Source: Adiantum capillus-veneris
Lineage: Eukaryota > Streptophyta > Polypodiopsida > Polypodiales > Pteridaceae
Reading direction: 5' to 3'
Assembly: GCA_014529385.2 (NCBI GenBank)
Contig: CM043944.1
Span: 178,495,240-178,559,239, forward strand
Length of the DNA: 64,000 nucleotides
Shown piece by piece: positions 12,365-24,524 of the stretch. Made by a program: the position numbers and the translations under genes. The number at the start of each line of letters is the position of its first letter. The stretch's first letter is position 1. The notes below the pieces were generated by a model. That model did not search any database, was not told the origin of the DNA, and saw only the letters and a program-made list of their open reading frames with translations.

Positions 12365-13155
12365 TCATTTTGCATTAGGTTCTCTCCAATATGCAATGAT
12401 AGCATCATACTTGCTATCATTGGAAATTGGGGGTTGTCCATACCGCTCGCATTCAATAGCTGCACGAACATCCCTGGATTCATCAAGCTTGAATAAATAT
12501 GGAAGTAGCTCACCCATGAGAACATTGTCCATCTTATTTTTCTCATCAAACATCGTAGGGAATATGCAGTTGTTTGCTGGTGAAACACAACCCTTGTATG
12601 AGGAGTCATCAATAAGAATTGTTCGTCGAGGATCACATTCAAACCCAAAAGACATTTTGGCTAGTGGCTTAAACATTGCTTGCACATTTGGATTGTCCGA
12701 TCGATATAGGTTCTCAAGAACAAAGCAAGATTCTTGACCCCATACTGCAAAGAATGGTAATGTTGTCTCTTCCCTATTTGTCAATGTCCTTACAATTTGG
12801 AGAACATTAGCTAGTTTAGCTGTTGACCAAATTCCCACATTGAATCTTTGCAATAAAAACTGTAGAAACTCAAGGCATCTTGGCCTAAGAACAATATATC
12901 CTCTAGAGTCTAGTTGAATAGACTCATGAAGGTTGGATGATTAGGGGCAACGTTTCAGTAAAACACCATTCAAGTCTAGATCAATTGTCAACATGGACTT
13001 CTTTGATATTGTTGGGCTTGAGCTACTGCCATCAACTTGATCATCTTGCACTTATTTTTCAAGTTGTACTCCATCATCCATTGGAGTGGTTGCCATTGGA
13101 TGAACCAACATAGCATTATTGCTACCATCTCCCACTTGCTGATCAATTTTGTCTC
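12365..13155 (-). pseudogene. Broken NIF/FCP1-like HAD phosphatase, copy 2
   Basis: Read on the minus strand in a single frame, this gives the HAD motifs of a plant NLI-interacting/FCP1-like phosphatase. Motif I is LTIDLDLNGVLL (about 12990-12960). It is followed by YIVLRPRCLEFLQFLLQRF, then NVGIWSTAKLANVLQ, the KPLAKMSF block, motif III RTILIDDSSYKGC, and a C-terminal ERYGQPPI before the stop near 12362. Two in-frame TAA codons interrupt it, at about 13052-13054 and 12941-12943 (just after the LLKRCP segment). Otherwise the frame stays open for roughly 260 codons. The DLNG form replaces the second catalytic Asp of classical DxDG by Asn, as in a plant subgroup I recall. The open segment from about 12938 down to 12365 carries no motif I, so a functional enzyme is unlikely unless the two stops are assembly errors or are spliced out. 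Confidence 0.65.
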
Positions 13156-13730
13156 CTACAATATATTTCAAATAGTTTAAATGCATTTCAAGGCTTCCAT
13201 CAATGTGCATATTAGGGAATCCTTACCTAGTGTTTGTGTTGGGAGCGTGGGAGTCTTACCATATGGCGAGCAAATATTTCCGAGCAAGGAAACTATCGAG
13301 CGAGGATTTTTAGAGAGAGACAGAGACAAAGATAGAGAGAAAGAGAGAAAACTTTCTCTAATTGCTCTTGACCAAGCAATTGAAGGTATACTAGAAAGGT
13401 TTCTTCTAGAAAGGTTTTTCTCTCCTCTTATTCGATTCCATACTATCTGAAGAAAACTTTATATGCCATAAATTCGATGTGAATTTTTTTAAGAAGCAAG
13501 TCTTTCTCCTTGGTATAATCCCAAGACATGCACCTTGTAGGTGTGTAGGTGTATTACATATGCTCGACAAGAGGGTATATTATAGATTCATATAAGTTAC
13601 AAATTTACACTTAGAAGTGGGTCATTTAAACTTGATTTTTAGAAAATCTTAAAGGTTTGTGAAGAAAGAGGGCCAGGGTAGTTTTATTCTAATCCACAAA
13701 ATGTGTAAAGGGGGGTTTTTATCGGGCTTT

Positions 13731-14835
13731 AGTGGCAGAATGTCAAATATTGCAAAAGAGAGGATGATGGATATCAAAGTAGACATGATTGACATGATAA
13801 TGAAGATTATACTAGACATGATTGACGTGAAATTGGCGTGATGGAAAAAGTTGCAAAAGAGATGATGCTGGAGATCATAGTAGACATGATCAATACAATG
13901 ATAGAGATCATCATAGTAGACATGATCGACATGAGACAAGGTATGAAGCCAAAGAGATCATGACAAAAAGGATGAATATAGAAGGGACTTGAAGCGTTAA
14001 GACCCACAGTGACAGAGGGAGAACCAATATGATCTTGAGCACGAGGGTAAGTTGAAAGAAGAGGAACAACACATAAGTAGTGGTGATGGTAGACATGACA
14101 GCCAAAGTGAACACAAAAATCGGTACGGTGGTAGAAGTTGCTAAAGAGATGATGGTGGAGATAGTAGGAGAGATTATTGACACCATGACGGAGATCGTAG
14201 TATGCATGATCAACCTAACAGAAGGTATAAATCCATAGAGATCATCACAAAGGAATTAATATAGAAGGGATTGTACCCACATGGATGGTGATTGATAGAC
14301 TCCTGGACAACATGATGATCACAACAATAGATATAATGGATATACTAGTAGTGGATGATGATGATGCACATAGACATCATTGTATTAACACAAAGGAGCT
14401 TGAAATTGGGCTCAATGAGGATGAACCAAACTTCTTAAGAGGTCAAACAAGGTACTCCACTTATGTGTCACCAATGAAAATCCATATGTCTCCACATATG
14501 GATATACTAGTAGTGGATGATGATGATGCACATAGAGATCATTGTATTAACACAAAGGAGCTTGAAATCGGGCTCAATGAGGATGAACCAAACTTCTTAA
14601 GAGGTCAAACAAGGTACTCCACTTATGTGTCACCAATGAAAATCATAAGAAATTTTAATGGCTTATTTGATACAGCTCCAATGACACGTTCTACTTCAAA
14701 AAGAGGAGATAATGACGAGAGCTGTATCAAAGAACCCTGGCTAGTTCTATCCCAAAGGATCTAGTTTGTCTTTGGGAAGATCCCCTGCAAGAAACAAGAG
14801 AGAATCACGGAAGATCATTTATAGACTTAAAATAG
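13731..14835 (+). pseudogene. Prp22/DHX8-like RNA helicase pseudogene, N-terminal part only
   Basis: The segment 14400-14640 encodes LNEDEPNFLRGQTRYS followed by SPMKI. In another frame, 14743-14808 encodes SSIPKDL...WEDPLQET. Prp22/DHX8 splicing helicases carry LNEDEP-FL-GQTRYS, SP-KI-KNP-G and then DSIPKDL--PWEDP in this order, just before the helicase core. Upstream, 13840-13960 and 14040-14220 read in broken frames as Arg/Asp/His-rich sequence (for example RDHHSRHDRHETRYE), which fits the charged N-terminal region. At least one frameshift lies between 14690 and 14743, several stops break the Arg-rich part, and no S1 or ATPase domain is visible. The piece is therefore a truncated, rearranged pseudogene. 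The N-terminal segment also seems partly duplicated: the GTTAAGAC...GAGAGAACC phrase at 13996-14055 recurs at 14861-14940. Confidence 0.6.
14336..14645 (+). repeat. 162-bp (54-codon) in-frame tandem duplication
   Basis: Copies start at 14336 and 14498 with ATGGATATACTAGTAGTGG and are nearly identical until about 14645. The period is 54 codons, so the open frame 14285-14764 carries the Prp22-like LNEDEP segment twice. The near identity implies that the duplication is recent relative to the decay of the pseudogene. Confidence 0.92.
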
Positions 14836-15229
14836 AGAATGAGGCAGTGTAACACACACAGTTAAGACTCAAGATGATAGAGTGAGAACCAACAAGAGAT
14901 TGAGCATGAGCATGAGCTTGAGATCATGAGGCTAAGTTGAAATTTGCTAACTCTTATTTTCTCTAGTGTTGCAAGGATTGGACATTGAATAAACTGTAAC
15001 CAAACAATCAAGGATACAACTACGATGCAAAATTTAGGTACAATTTCTTTCCATTAGAACATACCATATTCAATGTTAGTTTGCACTATGGGATATACTT
15101 TTAAAGGACGAGGCCATGCGGCTCTATATTTTTTTAAATAAAATTTGTCTGAGGACTTAGACTTGCACTCCACGATTATTTGTGAGTTGAATTGAGCAAG
15201 TTCATAGTAAGTAATCATGGCACACCACT

Positions 15230-15815
15230 TCTGTCTCGAGCCATCCACATCGATACAAATGGCCAGAGACAAACTCTAGTGCATAGACAATGTTACTTAA
15301 GAGTTGTGTCACAACAGGACGAGTGGGTTTAGCTAGGGGTAAGTGGATGTACACTTTGTACTAGGTCGCACTCTCATGGTGATCGGAACTCATAGCAAAC
15401 ATAGAAGAAAATCTTTCTAGACTTTCTTTTTCTCATTGGCTCATCTTCTTATATGAATGAGGAGAGAATCTATTCAACGGAATAATGGCTTATCCCCTCC
15501 ATTTCTTGTGCAATGCTAGCCCTACAATTCTCTTTCGATTTTTAAGGCTGAGCTTTCAGCCTTTTTGTTTTTAGGAAAGACTTTCACTCCACTGTCCTCA
15601 AGTGCAACTCATTAGCTCTAATATCAATGCAGAGGGGTCAAGAACCTAAAAATCGTCAGGCCCTGTAAAACTTCAAATATTTCATCATAAACATTACGAA
15701 TTTAAGGGTAATGCATGTTCGATAAACAATTCAGCTAGCTGCCTATAGCCATCCGCGTCAATAATGTTCTAAGTAACATTGTCTAACATTGTCTATGCAC
15801 CAAAATGTTCTAAGT
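15230..15815. repeat. Inverted pair of short repeats, possible small foldback element
   Basis: GTGCATAGACAATGTTACTT at about 15279 recurs in inverse orientation near 15770-15805 (CTAAGTAACATTGTC...TCTATGCAC). A GCCATCC tract lies just outside the left copy (15241) and just before the right one (15748). It could be the two ends of a small non-autonomous element of about 0.55 kb. I see no coding potential in 14840-15960. Confidence 0.4.
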
Positions 15816-15963
15816 AACATTGTATATTCGCGTGTGAAGTTCCAAGCAATTTAAGAATCCAAATTTTGGAGCGTAGAAAATGTTCTAAAAAAATCATGAA
15901 AATCATCAACCTTGAAAAGATCTCATGAATGCTGTTAATTTAAGGGTAATACTTGTGAAAGCA

Positions 15964-16160
15964 ACTACTTGTAGCCATCCGCTCCGGCGCGGATGGCTAG
16001 AGGCAGGTTTCATTCGGACGGATTGGGCATTTGTGGCACTCAGTGACCATAACAATATCTAAAACCGCCAAGTGCTTAATTTGTACGCTTCTCAAATTGT
16101 TGGTGAAGAAAGAAACTGCCTGTAGCCCTCCGCGCCGGTGTGGATGGCTACAGACAGTTT
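15964..16160. repeat. Two GC-rich foldback hairpins
   Basis: At 15970-16003, TAGCCATCCGC and GCGGATGGCTA face each other around a short GC loop. At 16110-16160, AAACTG-CCTGTAGCC and GGCTACAGACAGTTT pair around CCGCGCCGGTGTGG, giving a stem of about 20 bp. Related half-hairpins lie at 15743 and 15241. They stand out against the AT-rich surroundings. Confidence 0.75.
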
Positions 16161-16699
16161 TTTAGTGGAGATTGGCATCTATATGCAGCCCCGCCAAGGG
16201 AAGATAAGCCAAGGGGCGCCAGAGAAGGAGAAGGTGAGGCCAGCGCTGCAGTTGCATGGTCGAAGGCCATTGTGAGCGGGCCACTTTGCAGCAGTCAAGG
16301 GATGATGCTCCTCCAATGGTTGTCAGTAGGGAAAGCTTGAGAGGGGGCGGCTCCTGGCTCCATGGCATTAAGGGGGTCGTCTACAACAGAGAGCATGGTC
16401 TGGCCGACCGTGAGCACGGGTGATGCAGAGGGAAGTCGGTTGCAGTTGGGAGGGCAAGGCGGGCTACAAAGGAGAGCCGTTTGCAGCTGGGCAGCCACCA
16501 AGGGCTAGGCAGGGCCATAAGCTGGGGACCAAGGTTATAATAAGGGCTACAAGCACGAGGTGGGGATCCAAGAGCAGCACGCCAGAGGGGACATCAACTT
16601 TGTGCTCAATGCCCTTAAAATTCATAACTGCCAAGTGCTTAATATATATGCTTTGTAAATTTCTTGGAACTTTACAGGCGACCTCGTGCGCGCACACAA

Positions 16700-16703
<4 letters not shown>

Positions 16704-16790
<87 letters not shown>
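16704..16790. repeat. (GA)n microsatellite
   Basis: An uninterrupted GA run of about 87 bp, preceded by a CGCGCACACA tract. The flanking 16160-16700 and 16800-17270 are comparatively GC-rich but contain no supported gene. Confidence 0.97.
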
Positions 16791-16792
<2 letters not shown>

Positions 16793-17274
16793 CTACTTTG
16801 TCTTCTTGCAGCTGGATCTCTTCAGCAGTTCAATTAGTTGATTCCAGATCTCTGTTGCAGCACTTCAAGTTGATTCTAGATCTCTGTAGCACTTCAAACT
16901 GATTGCAGACGTTTATTGGTCTTGAATAAAAGCTCCTCCACCTCCCTCACGGGTAGGCCCGCTCTACAGGTTTGTCAGCTTTCTTGAAGACGAATTCTAT
17001 GGATTAGTAGCATAATTAGCCAAAGAAGGTTGAGCGAGCGGCAGGAGGTGCATTTGCAGATTCCATCATGCCGTTCCCCATGCTACACTTACCACTGTGG
17101 ATGATCGACAACTAGCACTCTACTTGTTTGGATTTTGGTCGACGTAGCAACTCTCATATGGGTACGAATGATATATGCGAAGAAGGATGATTTGGCCTTG
17201 CATTGTAATTAGAGTTGTGAAATGTGCTTCTAAAATATTTGCTTCAATTTTTCTAAGCTTTAAGTTGTTTTTGA

Positions 17275-17301
<27 letters not shown>
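17275..17301. repeat. Short (AG)n microsatellite
   Basis: An AG run of about 26 bp, the second of three GA tracts within 1 kb. Confidence 0.95.
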
Positions 17302-17306
<5 letters not shown>

Positions 17307-17481
17307 AAGAGAATTTTAACGTTGTAGAAAAATATCCCAAGAAACCTTAAAGATCTATCCGACGAGGAGAGTTGAACTCAAGACCTGCTCAATCAACTGG
17401 GAGATGGCATAACCAATCTACCACACTTGGGTGGTAGAAAGGTTATACCATTTTTCTTATTAGCGCACACGTGCACACACA

Positions 17482-17706
<225 letters not shown>

Positions 17707-19189
17707 TCCAAAGGTGCTGCAATTTTTCCTACTATAATCTACTATTGTTTTTCACATAAGTACAAGGTGTGCGCATTGTCTACCTAGGGGAGCATAAATA
17801 GCTATTTGGACGATTCAACAGCAAGGGATCCTTGAATATTAAGTGGATAGTGGGATCTCCATTTATGTCAATGAAACCCATGTCTTTTATCTAACCATGA
17901 AGGGATTGTTTTCAAAGTGGGTCGCTTAGGGTAAAAGGGTCAATAGCGTTACGACCCCTTGTGCTATGATAGATCACACACTCCACTTATTGAACAATTT
18001 GGGACCAATTATAGCACGAAAAAGTGGAAGTTGAATAGCTAGATCATTTAAAATAAAGACACATTATTGGCCTGGCATGGTTTCAAGCCTTTGTGGATGC
18101 ACCTTACTCTTTTGGGCTATAAATGGCATTCTCCTTGGCCCCCAATCTTCATACACATGATTCCAAACATCATACCGTAATTCTCGAATCCGAAATTCAA
18201 CAAACTCACAAATTATTTTTGTGAAACCTCATGGCATGACAAATGCAATGAGCTAGCTACTATGCACTCAAAATTGAGCTCAAAGGAAGAAGATTGAAGC
18301 TCCCCAAGTTATGTGTTCCGCTACTGGCTCCTTTACCCTACAGCATGATGATTTCAAATCTTCATAGATATGCATGTAAGGGATTTTTTTAAAATGTGAG
18401 TAAATGAATCACATTCATGCCTTGAAATTTTCCTTGTTGTGTGTTCCTTAAGGTGCTTGGATTGGACTCTCAAGCTCATGGATTTTTACATCATCCTCTT
18501 TGACAAAGATTGACTTGTTGGAAGGACTAGAAAATGTAAGGATGAATATGCAATATTTGTAGCATTGCACATATATATCTATTGATATGCATGGATGTTT
18601 TGTGTCAATTCACAGAACATCATTGTGGTTGGTGTATTCTTCCAAGAAAATATATTCTTAGTTTCCTATTGAGCATGGCACATTGTTAATGACTATTTTT
18701 TCATTATAGTCTCTTCTATCAATGTGTGAGACGAGCCTTGCATATGTTGGTAGGCTAAAACATGTGCGGCAAGTTTAACAACAAACACAAAACTTTGATG
18801 CTTTCTATAGGTTTGAAATTCTGCTTTTGCAAGGCTATGAGTCTCTACTCTTTATGCTAAGCTGAGACACTTTGCTAGATTTTGCTCGGTCTTGCATTAG
18901 CTCGGAAAATTTTTCTCGGGATTTGGGATTCCTTGGAGCGTGGATGTAGAAACCATGTCATGTTCTGTATCTAAAGGAAACAAAGTAGCCGTATTTCAAA
19001 ATTAGTCAAAACAATTAGAAAAGGTAGAGAATCAAGGCACAAGGTGAAGAAAATACAATATCATTTGAGGGTATCAAGAAAAAAAGATAATGAAGGTAGT
19101 TCTTGAAACATACAAAATCAAGAAAATGTAGTGAAAAAAATATGACACTGAGGATTCACACGCTAGAACTGCCACCTTAATTTGTTATC

Positions 19190-22100
19190 CTAGAATGGAT
19201 AAGTGTCCAGTCTAGAGTTACCTATGCCTAAGGAAGATCATAAAGAAAATAACCCATCCCAAGGTGGGTAACTTAAACTTGAACTTACCATGCTTTTATT
19301 TTGTAGTGAAATTCATGATTATATTAGAATCCAATGGATGTTTTCAAGTGTCAACAAGTTAAACCTAATTACCTTTACCTATTCTACATTGCATGTGGAA
19401 AATGAAGAGCACATTCTCTAAGAAAATATTATTAGAAAAGTTGACATATTCCAAACTTAGAATGAACTTGTTGATAAATCTAGAATTCAAATGTGCCTAG
19501 ATTCCGCTTTTGGTGGGATGTACTTTGTTTTGCATATGTACACTTTAGAATGGCCACCTATCCATTCTAGGTTAGATGATTGTCATATGTGAATGTGTCA
19601 TTTAAAAAAGAAAGACTGTGAATTTGTCCTTTAAAAAAAAGACATACATAACAATGTTCTTTAATATCACTTGTGTTGCCTAGATTGGCCACTTGTCCAT
19701 TCTAGGTTCAATTTTTCTAAGAAAGATGAAGGAGAAAGTTTTGTCTTTTTTGCACTAGCTCTAATGGATAGATAGATGTAAATATGTTTTTGTTGTCATA
19801 TCTGCACTTCAGATTGGCTACCTATCCATTCTACCTTATATGATGGACATATGTTTTTACATGTGCAAATGTGCACCTAGATTGACCATTCGTCCATTCT
19901 AGGTTCATTTTTTCTAGATTTTCCATCTTTCTTTCCTAAGAAAATCATGCTTGCATGTTCTTTCATACTCATGTGTATTGTGTATCTTAGCCATCTATCC
20001 ATTTGAGATTAGGTTATGGTGGGATGTAATTTGTTTTGCATATATACACTTAAGATTGGACACCTATCAAAGAATTGTCAGATGATGGTCATATATGAAT
20101 GTGCCCTATTCAAGAAATACATGTGTTCTTGTACTAGATTAGAAGGATGCTATGATTTCTTGCTTGGACCAATGTCTTCTGACACATGTTCATTTTCTAA
20201 GGCACATGTAATTACTCTTTCTTAGTTTGTGTTCTTTTATTGTTACATGTGCTATCTAGATTGACCACTTCTCCATTTTAGGTTAGGTGATGCTAATGTG
20301 GAGATTCCTATGCATACATGCTCTCTAGATTGACCACATGTACGTTCTAGGTTAGTTTTCTGACTCTGTTTCAATAAAAAAGCATGCTAGTATGCTCTTT
20401 CTATGCCCTTTCTTTTGATGTATCAACACATGTATATATGTTCTTGTTCATTCAAAAGTACACTGTAGAATGTCCATTTGGCCATTCTAAGTCAGGTGAT
20501 GTCATATGTGAATGTGACCTTTTCTATGAAAGACATATGTAATTATGTTATTTAATAGTCACATGTATTGTCTAGATTGGTCACCTATCCATTCCAGGTC
20601 AAGTGATTGTCATATGCTGTTACATGTGTATATGTTCCCCTAGATTGACCACATGTCCATTCCAGGTTCAATTTTTCTAGATTTTCCATCTCTCTTTTCT
20701 CAAAAAAGCATGACTATATGTTCTTCTATATTCATGTATATTGTGTATATTAGCCATCTATCTAGGTTGTGGTGGAATTTACTTTGTTCTACATATGTGC
20801 ACTTCAGATTGGCCACCTATATATTCTAGGTCAAGTGATGGTTATATGTGAATATATGTTCTTTAATACTCACATGTGTTGCCTAGATTTTCTATCTGTC
20901 CATTCTAGGTTAGGTAATCTTCATAAATGTTACATGTGTTGCGTAGATTGGCCACTTGTCCATTATAGGTCACGTGATGGTCATATGTTGTTACGTGTGC
21001 ATATGTGTTGCCTAGATTAGCCACTTGTCCATATTAGGTCAAGTGGTGGACATATATAAAGAACTTAAAAACATGCTATAGTAAGAAGATAACTTGTCTA
21101 CAAAAAACATTAGTTTGTTAAAGCTACAATTGACCATCACCTGACCTAGATGAATTACATGAAATTGGCCATCACCTGGCCTAGATGAACTACATGAAAT
21201 TGACCACATGCATATATGCCCCTAAATTGACCACCTGTCCATTCCAAGTTCATTTGTTTTCTAGATTTTCCATCTCTTCTCTAAGAAAAGCATGCATGTA
21301 TGTTCTTTTATATTTATGTGTATTGTGTGTCTTAGCCATCTATCCATTCTAGATTAGATTATGTTGGGATGTACTTTGTTTTGCATATGTGTAATTCAGA
21401 TTCGACACCTGTCCATTCTACGTCAAGTGATGGTCATATGTAAATGTGTTCTTTAAAAAAAAAACACATAACTATGTTCTTTAATAGTCACATGTGTTGC
21501 ATAGATTGGCCATGTGTCCATTCTAGATCAACTAATGGTCATATGTTGTTACATGTGCATATTGTTTCCTAGATTGTCCACTTGTCCCTTCCAGGTCAAG
21601 TGATGATCTTATGTTGTTATTATGTGCATATGTGATTCCTAGATTGGCCACGTGTCCATTCTAGGTCACGTGATGGTCATATATAAAAAACTTCAAAACA
21701 TGCTATAGTAAGAAGATAACTTTTCTACAAACAATTTAGTTCATCAAAGCTTTGAGTCCCCTTAAATTAGGGTGCACTCTATAGAGCACTTTATTGAATA
21801 TGGTTCACTTGGATCTAGGTTAGATGATGTTCATATATGAGTGTGCCCATTTTCTGAAAAAACATGTGTATCCATACTAGATTAGAAGGATACTATAATT
21901 TATTGCTTGAACCAACATCTTCGGACACATGTTCCGCATGTAATTGTTCTTTCTTAGTTTGTGTTGTTTTACTGTTACATGTGCTATCTAGATTGGCCAC
22001 ATCTCCATTCTAGGTTAGGTGATTCTAATATGGTGACTCCTATGCGTACATGCTCTCTAGATTGACCACATGTCCATTCTAGCTTAGTTCTTGCTAGATT

Positions 22101-22960
22101 GTCCATCTCTTTTGATTAAAAAAAGCATTACACTCTAGAATGGCCATTTGACCATTCTTAGTAAAGAAACATGATTTTTTTTGTAGATTGGCCATCTATC
22201 CATTCTTGATAAGGCTAGTATTGTGGAAATCAAGACATCAAAACACATGTGGTTTTCTCGAGATTGGCCATCTTTCGAGTTTTTATAACATGTTGTTGTC
22301 TACATTAGTAAAGTGTGGTCACTTGTCCATTCTAGGTCAGATCGTGTCATATTTGAATGTGTCCTTTCTATGAAAGACATGTGTAATTATGTTCTTTAAT
22401 AGTCACATGTGTTGTCTAGATTGGCCACCTATCCATTCTAGGTTAGGTGATGGACATATGTTGTTACATGTGTATTTGTGCCCTTAGATTGACCACCTGT
22501 CCATTCTAGGTTCATTTTTGATATATTTCCCATCTCTCTTTCCTAAGAAAATCATGCTTGTATGCTATTTTATATTCATTTATATTGTGTATCTTATCCA
22601 TCTGTTTATTCTAATCTAGGTGATGGTGGAATGTACTTTGTTCTGCATATGTGCACTTCTCATTGGCCACTTGTCTATTCTAGGTCAAGTGATGGTGATA
22701 TGTGAATGTGTTCTTCTTTACAAAAGACACACATAACAATGTTCTTTATTAGTCACATGTGTTATCTAGATTGAACACGTGTCAATTCTAGGCTAGGTAA
22801 TGATCATATGTTGTTACATTTGAATATGTGTTGCCTAGATTGGCCACTTGTCCATTCTAGGTCAGGTGAGGGTCATGTGTTGTTACGTGTCTGTATGTGC
22901 ACCTAAATTGACCACTTGCCCATTAGAGGTTCATTACAAGTGACCAATCTAAAGTTGATC
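19190..22960. repeat. Repeat block C: dyad-core family, mainly inverted orientation
   Basis: Dozens of copies of TAGATTGGCCACCTGTCC followed by ATTCTAGGTCA lie here, alternating with TGATGGTCATATGTG, AGTCACATGTGTTG and TCTTTCCTAAGAAAA phrases. These are the reverse complements of the phrases in blocks A, B and D. The composite module (AAGAACTTAAAAACATGCTA; GCTTTGAGTCCCC) occurs at 21055 and 21680. Unit order is more scrambled than in block D, and no gene is visible. The stretch 22960-23375 is unremarkable AT-rich DNA next to the gene that follows. Confidence 0.85.
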
Positions 22961-23375
22961 ATGGCACAATGGAACCATCACTCAAATACTTTGATGTATA
23001 AAAAATAGAACATCAATTAGTTCAAAAAGAGAACTTTTTATCTGTCTTTTTCAGTCAACCTAAATATAGACATAAGATTTTTAAAGGAATGAAAAAAACT
23101 AAATTTAACCAAAAGGATATATTGAAGATATTTGAAGCTTTCAAGTCATCTTTATAATAGATCTAACAAGTTCAAACCACAAAAGAAACAATGAAATGGA
23201 TGTGATGGTTTCCAAGTTAATACATACTTGCTTCAAGATTTAAAAAATCTTTGACGGAAAAGTTGCCTTCACTCATCCTTTCCACCATGTCGCTTTCGTG
23301 CTCAACTGGGTGCTCTACTTGATTGACCTGAAGTCCTGCCCACTGCTTGATGTCATCATGCAATGTCACAAATTC

Positions 23376-24524
23376 TCAAATCCGTGATTCTAGATTCTTC
23401 TGATCCTTAATGTTCTCCACTGTGGCTACAACTTCTTTCTTCTCTTCAAGACCAATCTCTGTTATATAGCCATCACTGAATAATTCCACTAGCTTGGATC
23501 CTTCTGTGCAATACTTCTTGGTAAATTGCTTGACAAGAATTTTCTTCTTAAATCTCAAGAAATCCTTGTCCGATAGATGCTGCACAGTTTGAAAATTGAT
23601 ATTAAGTAGCCCTGCATCAAGTATGGTGGTAGATTCTCCTGGATCAAGAGTTGTTGCAAGTCCACTAGATGCATCACTTTTTTCCAAAAGGACCAAAATA
23701 GAGAAGAACTGTATGGACCCAGCATAAAACGCTTCTCTTTCATGATGTAGAACTCCAACACTCTGTTGTCGCATTATGTCCTTCATATGATTCAAAGCGT
23801 TCTGCAACTGCACAAAATCTGTCATGTTCAAGAAAGCAAGAAGCACATAGTGTGATTCTTCTGAACCTCCACTGATGGACATCATCCCATTCAAGAGATC
23901 TTTGTATCGATCCTCAGGCCAATGTGTGTTGCTCTTAAAGGCCTCTGATCTGTCCAATATACAAAGTCCTATGGGCATTGGGTTGCAAAGGTGACGCTCC
24001 AAGTATGAAGAACCTTCAATATAAAGGTTTACCACATAAATCCTCCAAGGAACATATGTTGCTTTTACTTGCTTATTGTGTAGATTGATTGTCCACTCAA
24101 CATACTTTCTTGCACTCTCTGGAAAGTCAATCTTCTTCATTCCTCACGTTAATTGTGTCTTGATCCATATATCACAAAGCTGAAGAAACTTCATATACAC
24201 AACATCATTGATTGTATACATCAAGACAAGATCCTCCCAAGTATTGCACTTTGCATCTTCATTGAGAGAGTAAAACTCCTCAAGAAAGGCATCTTTAATG
24301 ATATGATCTTGCTTGAGTTGTTTGATTCTTTCAAGCATGTCCACGATGTCTGTGTCCTTTATGCCCTTTGATAACACAATTGTGCCATCTCTTATTTCTG
24401 TTTGTAGCTTCTTAACCTCTTCTTCATCCAAACCAGCTAGATACCTAAATATTGTGGCACTTGGTTTATTATTCCCTTTTTCCAATTCTATTATAATATC
24501 TAGCCATTCATTAAAGACGGTGTC
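23376..24524 (-). pseudogene. 3' part of the gene split by the Tat retrotransposon
   Basis: This is the downstream half of the minus-strand gene whose upstream half lies at 33254-34661. The frame enters from the target-site duplication as TVFNEWLDIIIELEKG and runs to 24147. A TGA follows at 24144-24146, and the same frame continues as MKKIDFPESARKYVEWTIN to the stop near 23376, about 254 further codons. Joining the flanks over one copy of the 4-bp target site restores a continuous frame (...MVIYSDTVFNEWLD). The product is largely alpha-helical by appearance, with charged stretches such as EEEVKKLQTEIRDG. I recognise no domain in this half. The single TGA may be a CGA that mutated. The ATG-initiated frame reaching into the LTR (up to 24572) is a chimera made by the insertion, not a real start. 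Confidence 0.6.

Noticed and set aside
12216-12737. 173-codon plus-strand ORF
   Set aside because: It is the complement of the HAD phosphatase copy, whose minus-strand motifs are clear.
12365-13155. Stops repaired by RNA editing
   Set aside because: Stop-removing U-to-C editing in land plants is known from organelle transcripts. The window has introns and retrotransposons typical of nuclear DNA, so simple decay is more likely.
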